Assembly: GCA_964554185.1 (NCBI GenBank)
Contig: CAZKNJ010000014.1
Coordinates: forward strand, 1-47,769
Source of the DNA: CAZKNJ01 sp964554185
GTDB taxonomy: Bacteria > 4484-113
Reading direction: 5' to 3'
DNA length: 47,769 nt
Shown here: positions 26,953 through 34,342 of the stretch, one piece after another
How positions within the stretch are numbered: the first letter of the stretch is position 1
How the letters are laid out: the number at the start of each line of letters is the position of its first letter
Notes under the pieces: generated by a model
What the model saw: only the letters and a program-made list of their open reading frames with translations
What the model was told of the DNA's origin: nothing
Databases searched by the model: none
Program-made: the position numbers and the translations under genes

Positions 26953-27780
26953 CTACTTGGATCTGCGGTCCTTCACAAGATGGAGCTTGGCCTTGCCCTT
27001 GGGACGGGTGCGGTATCCCTTAGCAGGGACGCCCGTGCGGCTGCACGGAGTGCGCCCCGACTTGCTGGCGCCTTCGCCGCCGCCCATCGGGTGGTCAACG
27101 GGATTCATGTGCATCGGGCGCGGGCGCGGGCGGCGTCCAAGATGCCGCGTGCGGCCGGCCTTGCCCAGCTTGACATTCTCGTGGTCGGGATTGCTCACCC
27201 GCCCGATAGTGGCATAGCACTCCACGGGCACATAGCGCATCTCGCCGCTGGGCAGGCGAATGATGCAGCGCTTGCCTTCTTTCGCCATCACCTGGGCGTA
27301 GGTGCCAGCAGCGCGCACGAGCTTGCCCTTGGCGCCGGGCTGAACCTCAATGTTGTGCACCAACGCGCCGTCGGGAATGCGCTTCAGCGGCAGGGCGTTG
27401 CCTTCTTTGATAGGAGCACCCTCTCCCGCCGAGATCGTAGCGCCCACTCTTACGCCTTCCGGCGCCAGCACATAAGAGAGCTTGCCCGATGAGCGGTAGC
27501 GCACCAGCGCAATGAACGCGCTGCGGTTCGGGTCGTATTGCAGAGCCATCACTTCCGCCTCGCCGTTCTCGCGGCGCATGAAGTCCACCTTGCGGTACTT
27601 CTGGCGGTTGCCGCCGCCGCGCATATGCACGGTCACATGACCGGTGTTGTTGCGGCCGCCGCTCTTCTTCTTGGGTTCGGTCAGGCTCTTCGGCACCGGG
27701 CCGCCGGTCAACACGCTGTAGTCGGTAGACAGCATTGCCCGGCGGGACGGCGTGTACGGCTTGTACTTCTTGAGCGGCAT
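26953..27780 (-). CDS. rplB: 50S ribosomal protein L2
   Basis: 275 aa, normal length. It has the N-terminal MPLKKYKPYTPSRRAML, the central GGGNRQKYRKVDFMR, and the highly conserved C-terminal MNPVDHPMGGGEG with its key His near the peptidyl transferase centre. It follows rplW by 1 nt. Confidence 0.98.
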   Translation of the reverse strand: MPLKKYKPYTPSRRAMLSTDYSVLTGGPVPKSLTEPKKKSGGRNNTGHVTVHMRGGGNRQKYRKVDFMRRENGEAEVMALQYDPNRSAFIALVRYRSSGKLSYVLAPEGVRVGATISAGEGAPIKEGNALPLKRIPDGALVHNIEVQPGAKGKLVRAAGTYAQVMAKEGKRCIIRLPSGEMRYVPVECYATIGRVSNPDHENVKLGKAGRTRHLGRRPRPRPMHMNPVDHPMGGGEGASKSGRTPCSRTGVPAKGYRTRPKGKAKLHLVKDRRSK

Positions 27781-27781
27781 G

Positions 27782-28081
27782 CTACACGGCCTCCGTGATC
27801 TCCGGGATGTTCTGGCCTTCCGACAGCGTTACGAATGCCTTGCGCCGCTTGCCGGTCTTGTAGGCGTGCCGCCCCCAGTTCTTGGGTTTGCGGGGCAGGT
27901 TGACCATATTCACTTTCACCACGTCAACGCCGTAGAGCTCGGAAAGCGCGCGCTTGACTTCGGCCTTGGTCGTCTTCTCGGCGACGATGAAAACATACTT
28001 GCCCTGTGCGGCGATATCCATCGACTTCTCGGAGATTACCGGGTAGAGGATTACCTTGCTCGGATGCCAGTCCCTACTCAT
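27782..28081 (-). CDS. rplW: 50S ribosomal protein L23
   Basis: 99 aa from ATG 28081, overlapping the end of rplD by 8 nt. Typical parts are VILYPVISEKSMDIAAQGKY, VKRALSELYGVDVVKVNMVN and RHAYKTGKRRKAFVTL. It sits at the tunnel exit and binds trigger factor and SRP. Confidence 0.97.
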   Translation of the reverse strand: MSRDWHPSKVILYPVISEKSMDIAAQGKYVFIVAEKTTKAEVKRALSELYGVDVVKVNMVNLPRKPKNWGRHAYKTGKRRKAFVTLSEGQNIPEITEAV

Positions 28082-28754
28082 CGGTGGCGCCTCCCTCATC
28101 AGCATCGGCGGGTTCAATACCTACCGTTTCGTCCAGCTCTCCCACCGCCAGCTCGCCGCGGAAGTGGCTGCGGGCCTGCTCCAGCGCGTTCTCGGTGAAT
28201 ATCACGAAGTTGGACTCGACCAGATCGCCTACGTTCAGGCGCTCCGGCGTCAGCACCACTATGCCTGCGACATTGCGCAACGCACGGGCAACGGGCACTC
28301 CGCGCGGGATAACTACAATTCCCTTGCCGGTGAAGCCGCTGTGCAACAGGGCATCATAAGCTTGCTTGGTCCGCACAAAACCCTCGAACTCCGCGGATTT
28401 CAAAACCTTGACGGCTTCGTGATCCATATGATGCTTCAGCGCCGACAGCAGGGCGTCACGCCGCACCTTCTTGTTCAGTTTGATCTCTTTCAGGCCGGGC
28501 AGCGGTCCAAACACCACACCACCGCCGGTCAGATGCGGGCTGCTCTTGGGCCCCTGGCGGGCGCGGCCGGTGCCTTTCTGGCGGAACCACTTCTGCTTGC
28601 TCAGATCCACCTCGGCCTTGGTCTTGGTCTTGGCCGTGCGCGGGTGAGCGTGACGGCGCTGCCTCCGGTAGGCCGCGGCAATATGGCCGTAGTTGATCTT
28701 GTCAACCACGACTTCGGGGACTTCAGTCAGTGTTTCGTACTTGACGGCCATCAC
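28074..28754 (-). CDS. rplD: 50S ribosomal protein L4
   Basis: 226 aa. The tunnel loop with KQKWFRQKGTGRARQGPKSS and GGVVFGPLPG is present, as is VVLTPERLNVGDLVES near the C-terminus. The last about 15 residues are an extra acidic stretch (IEPADADEGGATDE). Its ATG overlaps the rplC stop (ATGA). Confidence 0.98.
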   Translation of the reverse strand: MMAVKYETLTEVPEVVVDKINYGHIAAAYRRQRRHAHPRTAKTKTKAEVDLSKQKWFRQKGTGRARQGPKSSPHLTGGGVVFGPLPGLKEIKLNKKVRRDALLSALKHHMDHEAVKVLKSAEFEGFVRTKQAYDALLHSGFTGKGIVVIPRGVPVARALRNVAGIVVLTPERLNVGDLVESNFVIFTENALEQARSHFRGELAVGELDETVGIEPADADEGGATDE

Positions 28755-29608
28755 TCCGTGGCCTCCTCGCCGCCAGCCTCAGGGGCGGGTTCCCCGGCAG
28801 CAGGTTCTTCCGCGGAGGCTTCAGCAGCTTCCGGCGGCTCGCCCACAGGCGCTGCTTCGGCCTCAACCACGGGTTCCTCGGCGGGCTCCGGTCCGGCTTC
28901 TTTCGCCCCGGAGGCCAGCTTCACCTCGTCCAGGGTGATAGACACTTCGTGCTCCGCAAGCTCATCGGGCGTGAACTGCCGTGTTACCGTAACAGTGACT
29001 TCGCCGCCGTTGCGACCGGGCACCGAGCCGTTGACAACCAGCACATTCAGCGACCGGAAGTACTCAAACACGATGCAGTTGCGCACCGTCACCTGGTCGT
29101 CGCCCATATGGCCGGGGCCACGCTTGCCTTTGAACACGCGTGCCGCGTCAGTGACGCCGGCGCTCTGCGGGCGGCGGTTATCCGGGTCGCCGTGAGTGCG
29201 GCACTGGCCGCGGAAGCCCCACCGCTTCACCGCACCGGCGAAGCCTTTTCCCTTGCTGCGCCCCTGAATCGTTACTTCCGCCCAGCTGAGCATGAAGTCC
29301 ACCGGATTGATCTCCTGCCCGACGGTGAAGGACGCGAGTTCTTCCTCGGGCACCCGGACCTCGAATAGGTTGCGGTAACTGCCCTTCACCCCGGCGGAGT
29401 TCAGAATCCCTCGCAGCGGGCGGTTGATGTGCTTCTCGGTAGTATCAAGATATGCGAGCTGCACGGCTGAGTAGCCGTGCTTGGCGGGCGTCTTTATCTG
29501 CGTGACCACGGCCCTGTGGGGGCGGACGAGCGTCACCGGCGTGGTGGTGCCCGCCCCGTCAAAGACGGAGGTCATGCCCACTTTTTCTGCTTTAATCGTG
29601 CGAATCAT
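28751..29608 (-). CDS. rplC: 50S ribosomal protein L3 with acidic C-terminal tail
   Basis: 285 aa; the family is usually about 205-215. It starts MIRTIKAEKVGMTSVFDGAG and has the core GRSKGKGFAGAVKRWGFRG, HGDPDNRRPQSAG and GHMGDDQVTVRN. After the end of the normal fold (about residue 215) an extra Glu/Ala/Pro-rich region of about 65-70 residues runs to the stop. It follows rpsJ by 27 nt. Confidence 0.97.
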   Translation of the reverse strand: MIRTIKAEKVGMTSVFDGAGTTTPVTLVRPHRAVVTQIKTPAKHGYSAVQLAYLDTTEKHINRPLRGILNSAGVKGSYRNLFEVRVPEEELASFTVGQEINPVDFMLSWAEVTIQGRSKGKGFAGAVKRWGFRGQCRTHGDPDNRRPQSAGVTDAARVFKGKRGPGHMGDDQVTVRNCIVFEYFRSLNVLVVNGSVPGRNGGEVTVTVTRQFTPDELAEHEVSITLDEVKLASGAKEAGPEPAEEPVVEAEAAPVGEPPEAAEASAEEPAAGEPAPEAGGEEATE

Positions 29609-29635
29609 CAGATTTGTCCACGAACCTCAAGTTTA

Positions 29636-29941
29636 CTAGACCTTTAATTCGATGTCAACGCCGGCGGGTAGGTCCAGGCTGGAAAGGTGCTCCACCGTCT
29701 GCGCCGTCGGGTGCAGGATGTCGATGAGCCGCTTGTGCGTGCGCATCTCAAACTGCTCGCGGCTCTTCTTGTCCACATGCGGCCCGCGCAGCACGCAGAA
29801 CATGCGCTTCTCCGTGGGCAACGGAATGGGGCCCACGACCTTGGCGCCGCTGCGCTCAACAGTGGAGATAATCCGCCCGACGCTCTCGTCGAGTATCTTG
29901 TAATCGTAACTTCTGAGTTTGATGCGAATCTTCTGTGCCAT
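29636..29941 (-). CDS. rpsJ: 30S ribosomal protein S10
   Basis: 101 aa. It begins MAQKIRIKLRSYDYKILDES, followed by GPIPLPTEKRMFCVLRGPHV and EQFEMRTHKRLIDI. It also acts as NusE in antitermination. It lies only 9 nt after fusA, so the tuf gene often found between them is missing here. Confidence 0.98.
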   Translation of the reverse strand: MAQKIRIKLRSYDYKILDESVGRIISTVERSGAKVVGPIPLPTEKRMFCVLRGPHVDKKSREQFEMRTHKRLIDILHPTAQTVEHLSSLDLPAGVDIELKV

Positions 29942-29950
29942 AGGAAAACC

Positions 29951-32050
29951 TCAGTGCCGCACCGGCGGCAGCGTTCCGCGCGCCTCCAGCATCTGCCGGG
30001 CATGCTCCGGCGGCAACGGCTCGTATTGTGAGAACTCCATTGAAAAAGTGCCCCGTCCCTGGGTGCGGGAACGCAGATCGGTGGCATAACCGAACATCTC
30101 GGCCAGCGGCACCAGAACGCGGATGATGCGTTGGTTATCCTCCGACTCGTCAAAGGCCTCAACTCGTCCGCGCCGGGAGGTGAGATCACTGGCAATATCC
30201 CCCAAGTATTGCTCGGGCACGCAGACTTCCACCGACATCACCGGCTCCAGCAGCACAGGTTTGGCGGCCTTCAGTCCTTCGCGGATGGCCATAGAACCGG
30301 CGATGCGGAAGGACATTTCGCTGCTGTCCACCTGATGGTGCGAGCCGTCCACTAGCTCCACCGCCACGCCCACCACCGGGAAGCCCGCCAGCACGCCCGT
30401 CCCCAGCGACTCGCGGATGCCCTGCTCCACTGAAGGGATAAAGTGCTTGGGAATAACGTCGCCACCAGTGCTGTTAACGAACACGAAGCTTTGGCCGTCC
30501 TCGGACGGTTCGACGTTTATGACCACATGGCCAAAATGGCCGTGTCCGCCAGTCTGCTTGATGAAACGGCCTTCGACACCTTCGGCGCGGGCGGTAACGG
30601 TCTCGCGGTAGGCGACCTGCGGGCGGCCGACCTTGGCCGCTATCTTGAACTCGCGCAGTAGGCGGTCAACGATTATCTCCAGGTGCAGCTCACCCATGCC
30701 GGAGACCACCACCTGGCCGCTCTCCTCGTCCGTGCGGGCGCGGAAGGTGGGGTCCTCCTCCGACAGCTTGGACAGCGCCATCCCCAGCTTCTCCTGGTCG
30801 CTCTGCGTCTTCGGCTCCAGCGTCACATCCAGCACCGGCGTTGGGATGTCAATGGCCTCCAGGATGATGGGGTGTTTGGGGTCCACCAGCGAGTCGCCGG
30901 TGGTGGTGGTCTTCAGGCCGACTACCGCCACCGTGTCGCCGGCGATTATCTCGTCAACTTCTTCACGATGGTTTGCGTGCATGCGTAGCAGGCGGGAGAA
31001 CCGCTCCCGCGAGCCGTCGCGCATGTTCATCGCCGTACCGCTGCGGTGCATCCTGCCGGAGTAAACCCGGATGAAGGTCAGCTTGCCCACATGCGGGTCG
31101 GTGGCAATTTTGAACGCCAGCGCCGCGAAGGGCGCATCGGGGTCAGCCTGCCGGACTTCTCTTTCACCGGTCTTGGGATTCGTGCCCTCAACCGGCGGGA
31201 CTTCGTCCGGCGCTGGAAGGTAGTCCACTACACCGTCTATCAACGGCTGGACGCCGCAGTTGCGGAAAGCCGAGCCGCAGAAGACAGGCACCAATTCCAG
31301 CGCGCAGGTCGCCCGGCGCAGCGCCGCCTTGAGCTCCTCCGGCGCAATCCTCTCCTCCGCGAAGTATTTCCCCATCAGCTGCTCATCGCGCTCGCAGATG
31401 CGCTCAACCAGCTCGGCACGCGCCGCGGCCACCTGTTCCTTCATCCCATCCGGTACTGGCGCAGTCTCGTATTTCTGGCCCAGGTCCTCTCCGCGCCAGA
31501 CGTAAGCCTTCTCCTCGATCAGGTCAACCACTCCGATGAAGTTCTCCTCGGAGCCGATGGGAAGCTGCACCGCCACGGCCGGCGCCATCAGCTTTTCACG
31601 CATCCGTCCAACCACCCACAGGAAGTTCGCGCCGAGCCGGTCCATCTTATTAATGAACGCGATGCGCGGAACGCGGTAGCGGTTGGCCTGGCGCCAGACG
31701 GTCTCGCTCTGGGCCTGTACGCCCGCGACGGCGTCAAACAGCATCACGAGCCCGTCCAGTACGCGCATGCTTCGCTCCACCTCAATCGTGAAGTCAACAT
31801 GGCCGGGCGTGTCGATGATGTTGACGGTGTGGTTGCGCCAGCTGCAGGAAGTGCAAGCGCAGGTTATGGTGATGCCGCGCTCCTTCTCCTGAATCATCCA
31901 GTCCATGGTGGCGGCGCCGTCGTGAACTTCGCCTATCTTGTGCTGGCGGCCGGTGTAGAAAAGCACTCTCTCAGTGAGCGTGGTCTTGCCCGCGTCTATG
32001 TGGGCGGCGATTCCGATGTTCCGTATGTGCGCCAGTGTTGACACGACCAC
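29951..32050 (-). CDS. fusA: Elongation factor G
   Basis: 699 aa, normal length. The GTPase domain has AHIDAGKTTLTERVLF (G1), RGITITCACTS in the switch region, DTPGHVDF (G3) and NKMDRLGAN (G4). Domains II-V follow, with TGGHGHFGHVVI in domain IV. The switch stretch has two cysteines (CACTSC) in place of the usual SAATT; this is a known kind of variation. The start is GTG at 32050 or GTG at 32044. It lies downstream of an intrinsic terminator that follows rpsG, so it may have its own promoter. Confidence 0.97.
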   Translation of the reverse strand: MVVSTLAHIRNIGIAAHIDAGKTTLTERVLFYTGRQHKIGEVHDGAATMDWMIQEKERGITITCACTSCSWRNHTVNIIDTPGHVDFTIEVERSMRVLDGLVMLFDAVAGVQAQSETVWRQANRYRVPRIAFINKMDRLGANFLWVVGRMREKLMAPAVAVQLPIGSEENFIGVVDLIEEKAYVWRGEDLGQKYETAPVPDGMKEQVAAARAELVERICERDEQLMGKYFAEERIAPEELKAALRRATCALELVPVFCGSAFRNCGVQPLIDGVVDYLPAPDEVPPVEGTNPKTGEREVRQADPDAPFAALAFKIATDPHVGKLTFIRVYSGRMHRSGTAMNMRDGSRERFSRLLRMHANHREEVDEIIAGDTVAVVGLKTTTTGDSLVDPKHPIILEAIDIPTPVLDVTLEPKTQSDQEKLGMALSKLSEEDPTFRARTDEESGQVVVSGMGELHLEIIVDRLLREFKIAAKVGRPQVAYRETVTARAEGVEGRFIKQTGGHGHFGHVVINVEPSEDGQSFVFVNSTGGDVIPKHFIPSVEQGIRESLGTGVLAGFPVVGVAVELVDGSHHQVDSSEMSFRIAGSMAIREGLKAAKPVLLEPVMSVEVCVPEQYLGDIASDLTSRRGRVEAFDESEDNQRIIRVLVPLAEMFGYATDLRSRTQGRGTFSMEFSQYEPLPPEHARQMLEARGTLPPVRH

Positions 32051-32127
32051 AATTCACCATGTTTGCCACGGTTGGCCCCACGGCCTTCCGGAAGGTTTTG
32101 GGTGCGGTTGCTCCCAATATGATCTCC

Positions 32128-32154
32128 AGAAAAACCCGGGCTCATACCCGGGTT
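32128..32154 (-). terminator. Intrinsic terminator between rpsG and fusA
   Basis: On the minus strand AACCCGGG, a 6-nt loop TATGAG and CCCGGGTT form an 8-bp perfect stem, followed by TTTTTCT. It lies about 15 nt after the rpsG stop and about 80 nt before fusA. Form and position are those of a rho-independent terminator, placed inside the str operon. Confidence 0.85.
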
Positions 32155-32168
32155 CTTTCGACCGATTA

Positions 32169-32648
32169 CTACCAACGGTACTGCGCAAAGGCGCGGTTCG
32201 CCTCCGCCATCTTGTGCGTGTCATCACGCTTCTTGATGGCGGAGCCTGCGCCCTTGGCCGCATCCATCAGCTCGTTCGCCAGCTTCTCAGCGTAGGTTTT
32301 GCCCTGACGGTCAGCGGCGTAGTTGATCAGCCACCGCATCCCCAGGGCGTAGCGCCTCTCCGGGCGCACCTCCACCGGAACCTGGTAGTTCGAACCGCCA
32401 ACGCGGCGGCTCTTGACTTCCACCGTAGGCAAGGAGTTCTGAATCGCGCGTTCAAATACCTTGATGGCAGGCTCCTCGCCCTTGTTGCGCTTTTCAATAA
32501 TCGCCAGGGCGTCGTAGAAAAGCTGTTGCGCCGTGCTCTTCTTTCCACGGCGCATCATGTTATTGATGAACTTGCTCACCAGCACCGAGTTGTATATCGG
32601 ATCCGGCACCAGCGAGTGCTTAGGTACTTTTCTTGGATCACGGGGCAT
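32169..32648 (-). CDS. rpsG: 30S ribosomal protein S7
   Basis: 159 aa. It begins MPRDPRKVPKHSLVPDPIYN, then VSKFINNMMRRGKKSTAQQL, VGGSNYQVPVEVRPERRYAL and the C-terminal KRDDTHKMAEANRAFAQYRW. It is a primary 16S binder. It lies 5 nt after rpsL. Confidence 0.98.
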   Translation of the reverse strand: MPRDPRKVPKHSLVPDPIYNSVLVSKFINNMMRRGKKSTAQQLFYDALAIIEKRNKGEEPAIKVFERAIQNSLPTVEVKSRRVGGSNYQVPVEVRPERRYALGMRWLINYAADRQGKTYAEKLANELMDAAKGAGSAIKKRDDTHKMAEANRAFAQYRW

Positions 32649-32653
32649 AGCGG

Positions 32654-33025
32654 TTACTTAGGTCTCCTGGTCCCGTATTTGCTGCGGCTCTGCTTGCGGT
32701 CGGCGGTGCCGGAAGCGTCAAGGGTCCCGCGGACAACGTGGTAGCGCACGCCCGGCAGGTCCTTCACACGGCCGCCGCGCACCAGCACGACGCTGTGCTC
32801 GGCGAGGTTATGGCCCACGCCGGGGATATAGGCGGTCACTTCAAAGCCGCTGCTCAGCTTCACACGCGCGACTTTGCGCAGTGCCGAGTTAGGCTTCTTT
32901 GGCGTCACCGTCCAGACGCGCGTGCATACGCCGCGCCGCTGCGGGCAGTTCTTCAGCGCCGGCGCCTTGCTCTTGCGGCGCGCGGTCGTTCTTGGTTTAC
33001 GTACAAGTTGGTTAATCGTCGGCAT
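32654..33025 (-). CDS. rpsL: 30S ribosomal protein S12
   Basis: 123 aa. It begins MPTINQLVRKPRTTARRKSK. It keeps the wild-type streptomycin-sensitive sequence TPKKPNSALRK and the loop VKDLPGVRYHVVRG next to the decoding centre. It is the first gene of the ribosomal supercluster, with a strong promoter 16 nt upstream. Confidence 0.98.
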   Translation of the reverse strand: MPTINQLVRKPRTTARRKSKAPALKNCPQRRGVCTRVWTVTPKKPNSALRKVARVKLSSGFEVTAYIPGVGHNLAEHSVVLVRGGRVKDLPGVRYHVVRGTLDASGTADRKQSRSKYGTRRPK

Positions 33026-33040
33026 AAATCGCGAACCCTA

Positions 33041-33069
33041 ATAATATCACGCCAGCAAGGGGATTTCAA
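33041..33069 (-). promoter_or_regulatory. Main promoter of the str/S10/spc/alpha supercluster
   Basis: On the minus strand TTGAAA (33069-33064), a 17-nt spacer and TATTAT (33046-33041) form a good sigma-70-type promoter. Transcription should start near 33034, giving a leader of only about 9 nt before the rpsL ATG. Confidence 0.75.
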
Positions 33070-33085
33070 GAGGCAAACGCCTATT

Positions 33086-33121
33086 GCGCCGCCAATGCGT
33101 AATTGGTGCCGCAGGCGGCGC
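33086..33121. repeat. Inverted repeat upstream of the str promoter
   Basis: GCGCCGCC (33086-33093) pairs with GGCGGCGC (33114-33121). An inner CCAAT/ATTGG stem (33092-33096 with 33102-33106) overlaps it, so two alternative hairpins are possible. It lies between the stop of the small HNH-like gene and the -35 box of the rpsL promoter. It could end transcription of the small gene or be a regulator site; no T-run follows it. Confidence 0.5.
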
Positions 33122-33164
33122 GCTACTTGCGTCAAGCTTGCCAAGCCAGGCCCAGCCGGTTTAG

Positions 33165-33428
33165 CTAGAAGCCGACGCTACTGCCTTTTCGCTTGCAATC
33201 GGCGCACAGGATCTTGATGCTCGACAGGTTCGGCATCGCACCGTACTTGAGGTCGACATACCAGCCGCCCTCACTGCTGGTGTTCTGCATGCCCCAATAT
33301 AGCATGGCGTTGCATCTTCCCTGATGCTCATGCCCAGTTTGGGTGCACTCGCACCTGCCTCCTGCGCGCCGCCAGGCGGAGTGGACTAACGCAATCCGCC
33401 GGCCTTCCGTCGCGCGGTCGAGTGACAT
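33165..33428 (-). CDS. Small HNH-like (treble-clef) zinc protein, catalytic His not seen
   Basis: 87 aa. Cys26, Cys28, His33, Cys39 and the later Cys75/Cys78 (ILCADC) follow the spacing of one HNH subfamily (RCEC...HxGRCN...LCxxC). In active members a His pair sits between the two halves. Here that position reads GGWYVDLKYG with no His, so nuclease activity is doubtful. AAGGAGGGGGG lies 6 nt before the ATG, one of the strongest Shine-Dalgarno sites in the window, which supports a real gene. It stands alone, 139 nt upstream of rpsL on the same strand. Confidence 0.7.
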   Translation of the reverse strand: MSLDRATEGRRIALVHSAWRRAGGRCECTQTGHEHQGRCNAMLYWGMQNTSSEGGWYVDLKYGAMPNLSSIKILCADCKRKGSSVGF

Positions 33429-33462
33429 CTGTCACCCCCCTCCTTCACTGGTCTAGTGTAAT

Positions 33463-33468
33463 AGTATA
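33463..33468 (-). promoter_or_regulatory. Possible -10 box of the small HNH-like gene
   Basis: TATACT on the minus strand (with a second candidate TACACT at 33460-33455) lies about 35 nt before the ATG. No clear -35 box. The rest of the 140-nt divergent gap up to 33568 holds no other feature that I can see. Confidence 0.35.
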
Positions 33469-33568
33469 CCTCGGATTGCGGGGATTTGCAGGCGCTTAGT
33501 TCTTACGGCGAAATGCCGATAAACACTCTGGGCGACTATGCAAATGCAACTCGCGATGGGATAATGGC

Positions 33569-34282
33569 ATGGACGTGGCCAAGAGCTCAACACACAAACA
33601 GCCGGTGAAGGTCTTCCTTGACTACCGGGACCTGGGATTACCCGCCGCAGTGAAAACTGTGCAGGACCTGCTCATTCATGTTCAAAGCGACGTGTTGCCG
33701 CGCGACCGTGTCATCCAGCACATCGTGGTTGACGGCGAGTACCTGTCGGAAGAGGCGGAGGCCTCGGCGCACAACCTGCTCCTAGACAAGTTTGAGAATG
33801 TGGAGCTGCACACCCGCAAGGTCATTGAGCTGGCGCTGGAGGGGCTGGAGCACGGATTGGAGATCGTGCCCGCGGTGGCGGAAGACCTACTCACGGCCTC
33901 CACGGACCTGCGATCGGGCAACATCCGCGACGGGATGAACATCCTGCACGATTGCCTGACAATGGTTGAGTGGTATATGGACCTGACCTCGGCCATAGAG
34001 GCCTTGTTCCTGCCGGGCAAGCCGTGGCTGCGCAACCGCGGGGCCAACGGCAAACCTTTGGACCAAAACGGGGATGAGGGCACCGGCCCACCCTATGTGA
34101 GCTTTGAAGACAAAGAGGGGCTGTTGACGAAGTTCGAAGAGCTGGAGAAGGCGCAAGAGGCGGACGACTTCGTGGGTGTTGCCGACTTGATCGAGTTTGA
34201 GATTCAGCCGGTGGTGGGCAGATGGGCCAAAGAGCTGCCGGAGATTCTATCGCGCGTCAAGGCTGAGCGGGCCGAGGCCTGA
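33569..34282 (+). CDS. Hypothetical protein next to Maf glycosyltransferase
   Basis: 237 aa; family not recognised. There is no signal peptide or membrane helix. The N-terminal about 55 residues look like a small alpha/beta domain (KVFLDYRDLGLPAAVKTVQD, VIQHIVVDGEYLSEE). A long helical region follows, with a possible coiled coil at about 65-140, and another helical part at the acidic C-terminus (KFEELEKAQEADDFVGVADL). It precedes the Maf-type gene by 60 nt on the same strand, so a joint role in surface or flagellar glycosylation is conceivable. GATAAT lies 3 nt before ATG 33569, which may mean that the real start is GTG 33575. Confidence 0.7.
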   Translation: MDVAKSSTHKQPVKVFLDYRDLGLPAAVKTVQDLLIHVQSDVLPRDRVIQHIVVDGEYLSEEAEASAHNLLLDKFENVELHTRKVIELALEGLEHGLEIVPAVAEDLLTASTDLRSGNIRDGMNILHDCLTMVEWYMDLTSAIEALFLPGKPWLRNRGANGKPLDQNGDEGTGPPYVSFEDKEGLLTKFEELEKAQEADDFVGVADLIEFEIQPVVGRWAKELPEILSRVKAERAEA

Positions 34283-34342
34283 GCGGCGCAGGGCTTGTTA
34301 GCTTAAGCGCGGCAGCTTTCTTCCGATATACCCTATAGCGGT

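Noticed and set aside
31046..32041. 331-aa plus-strand frame opposite fusA
   Set aside because: Antisense shadow of EF-G; no recognisable domain.
33560..33577. Leaderless start for the 237-aa gene (GATAAT near ATG 33569)
   Set aside because: The gap to the ATG is only 3 nt and to the next GTG 9 nt, so it does not fit the 6-7 nt pattern; left out of the leaderless set.
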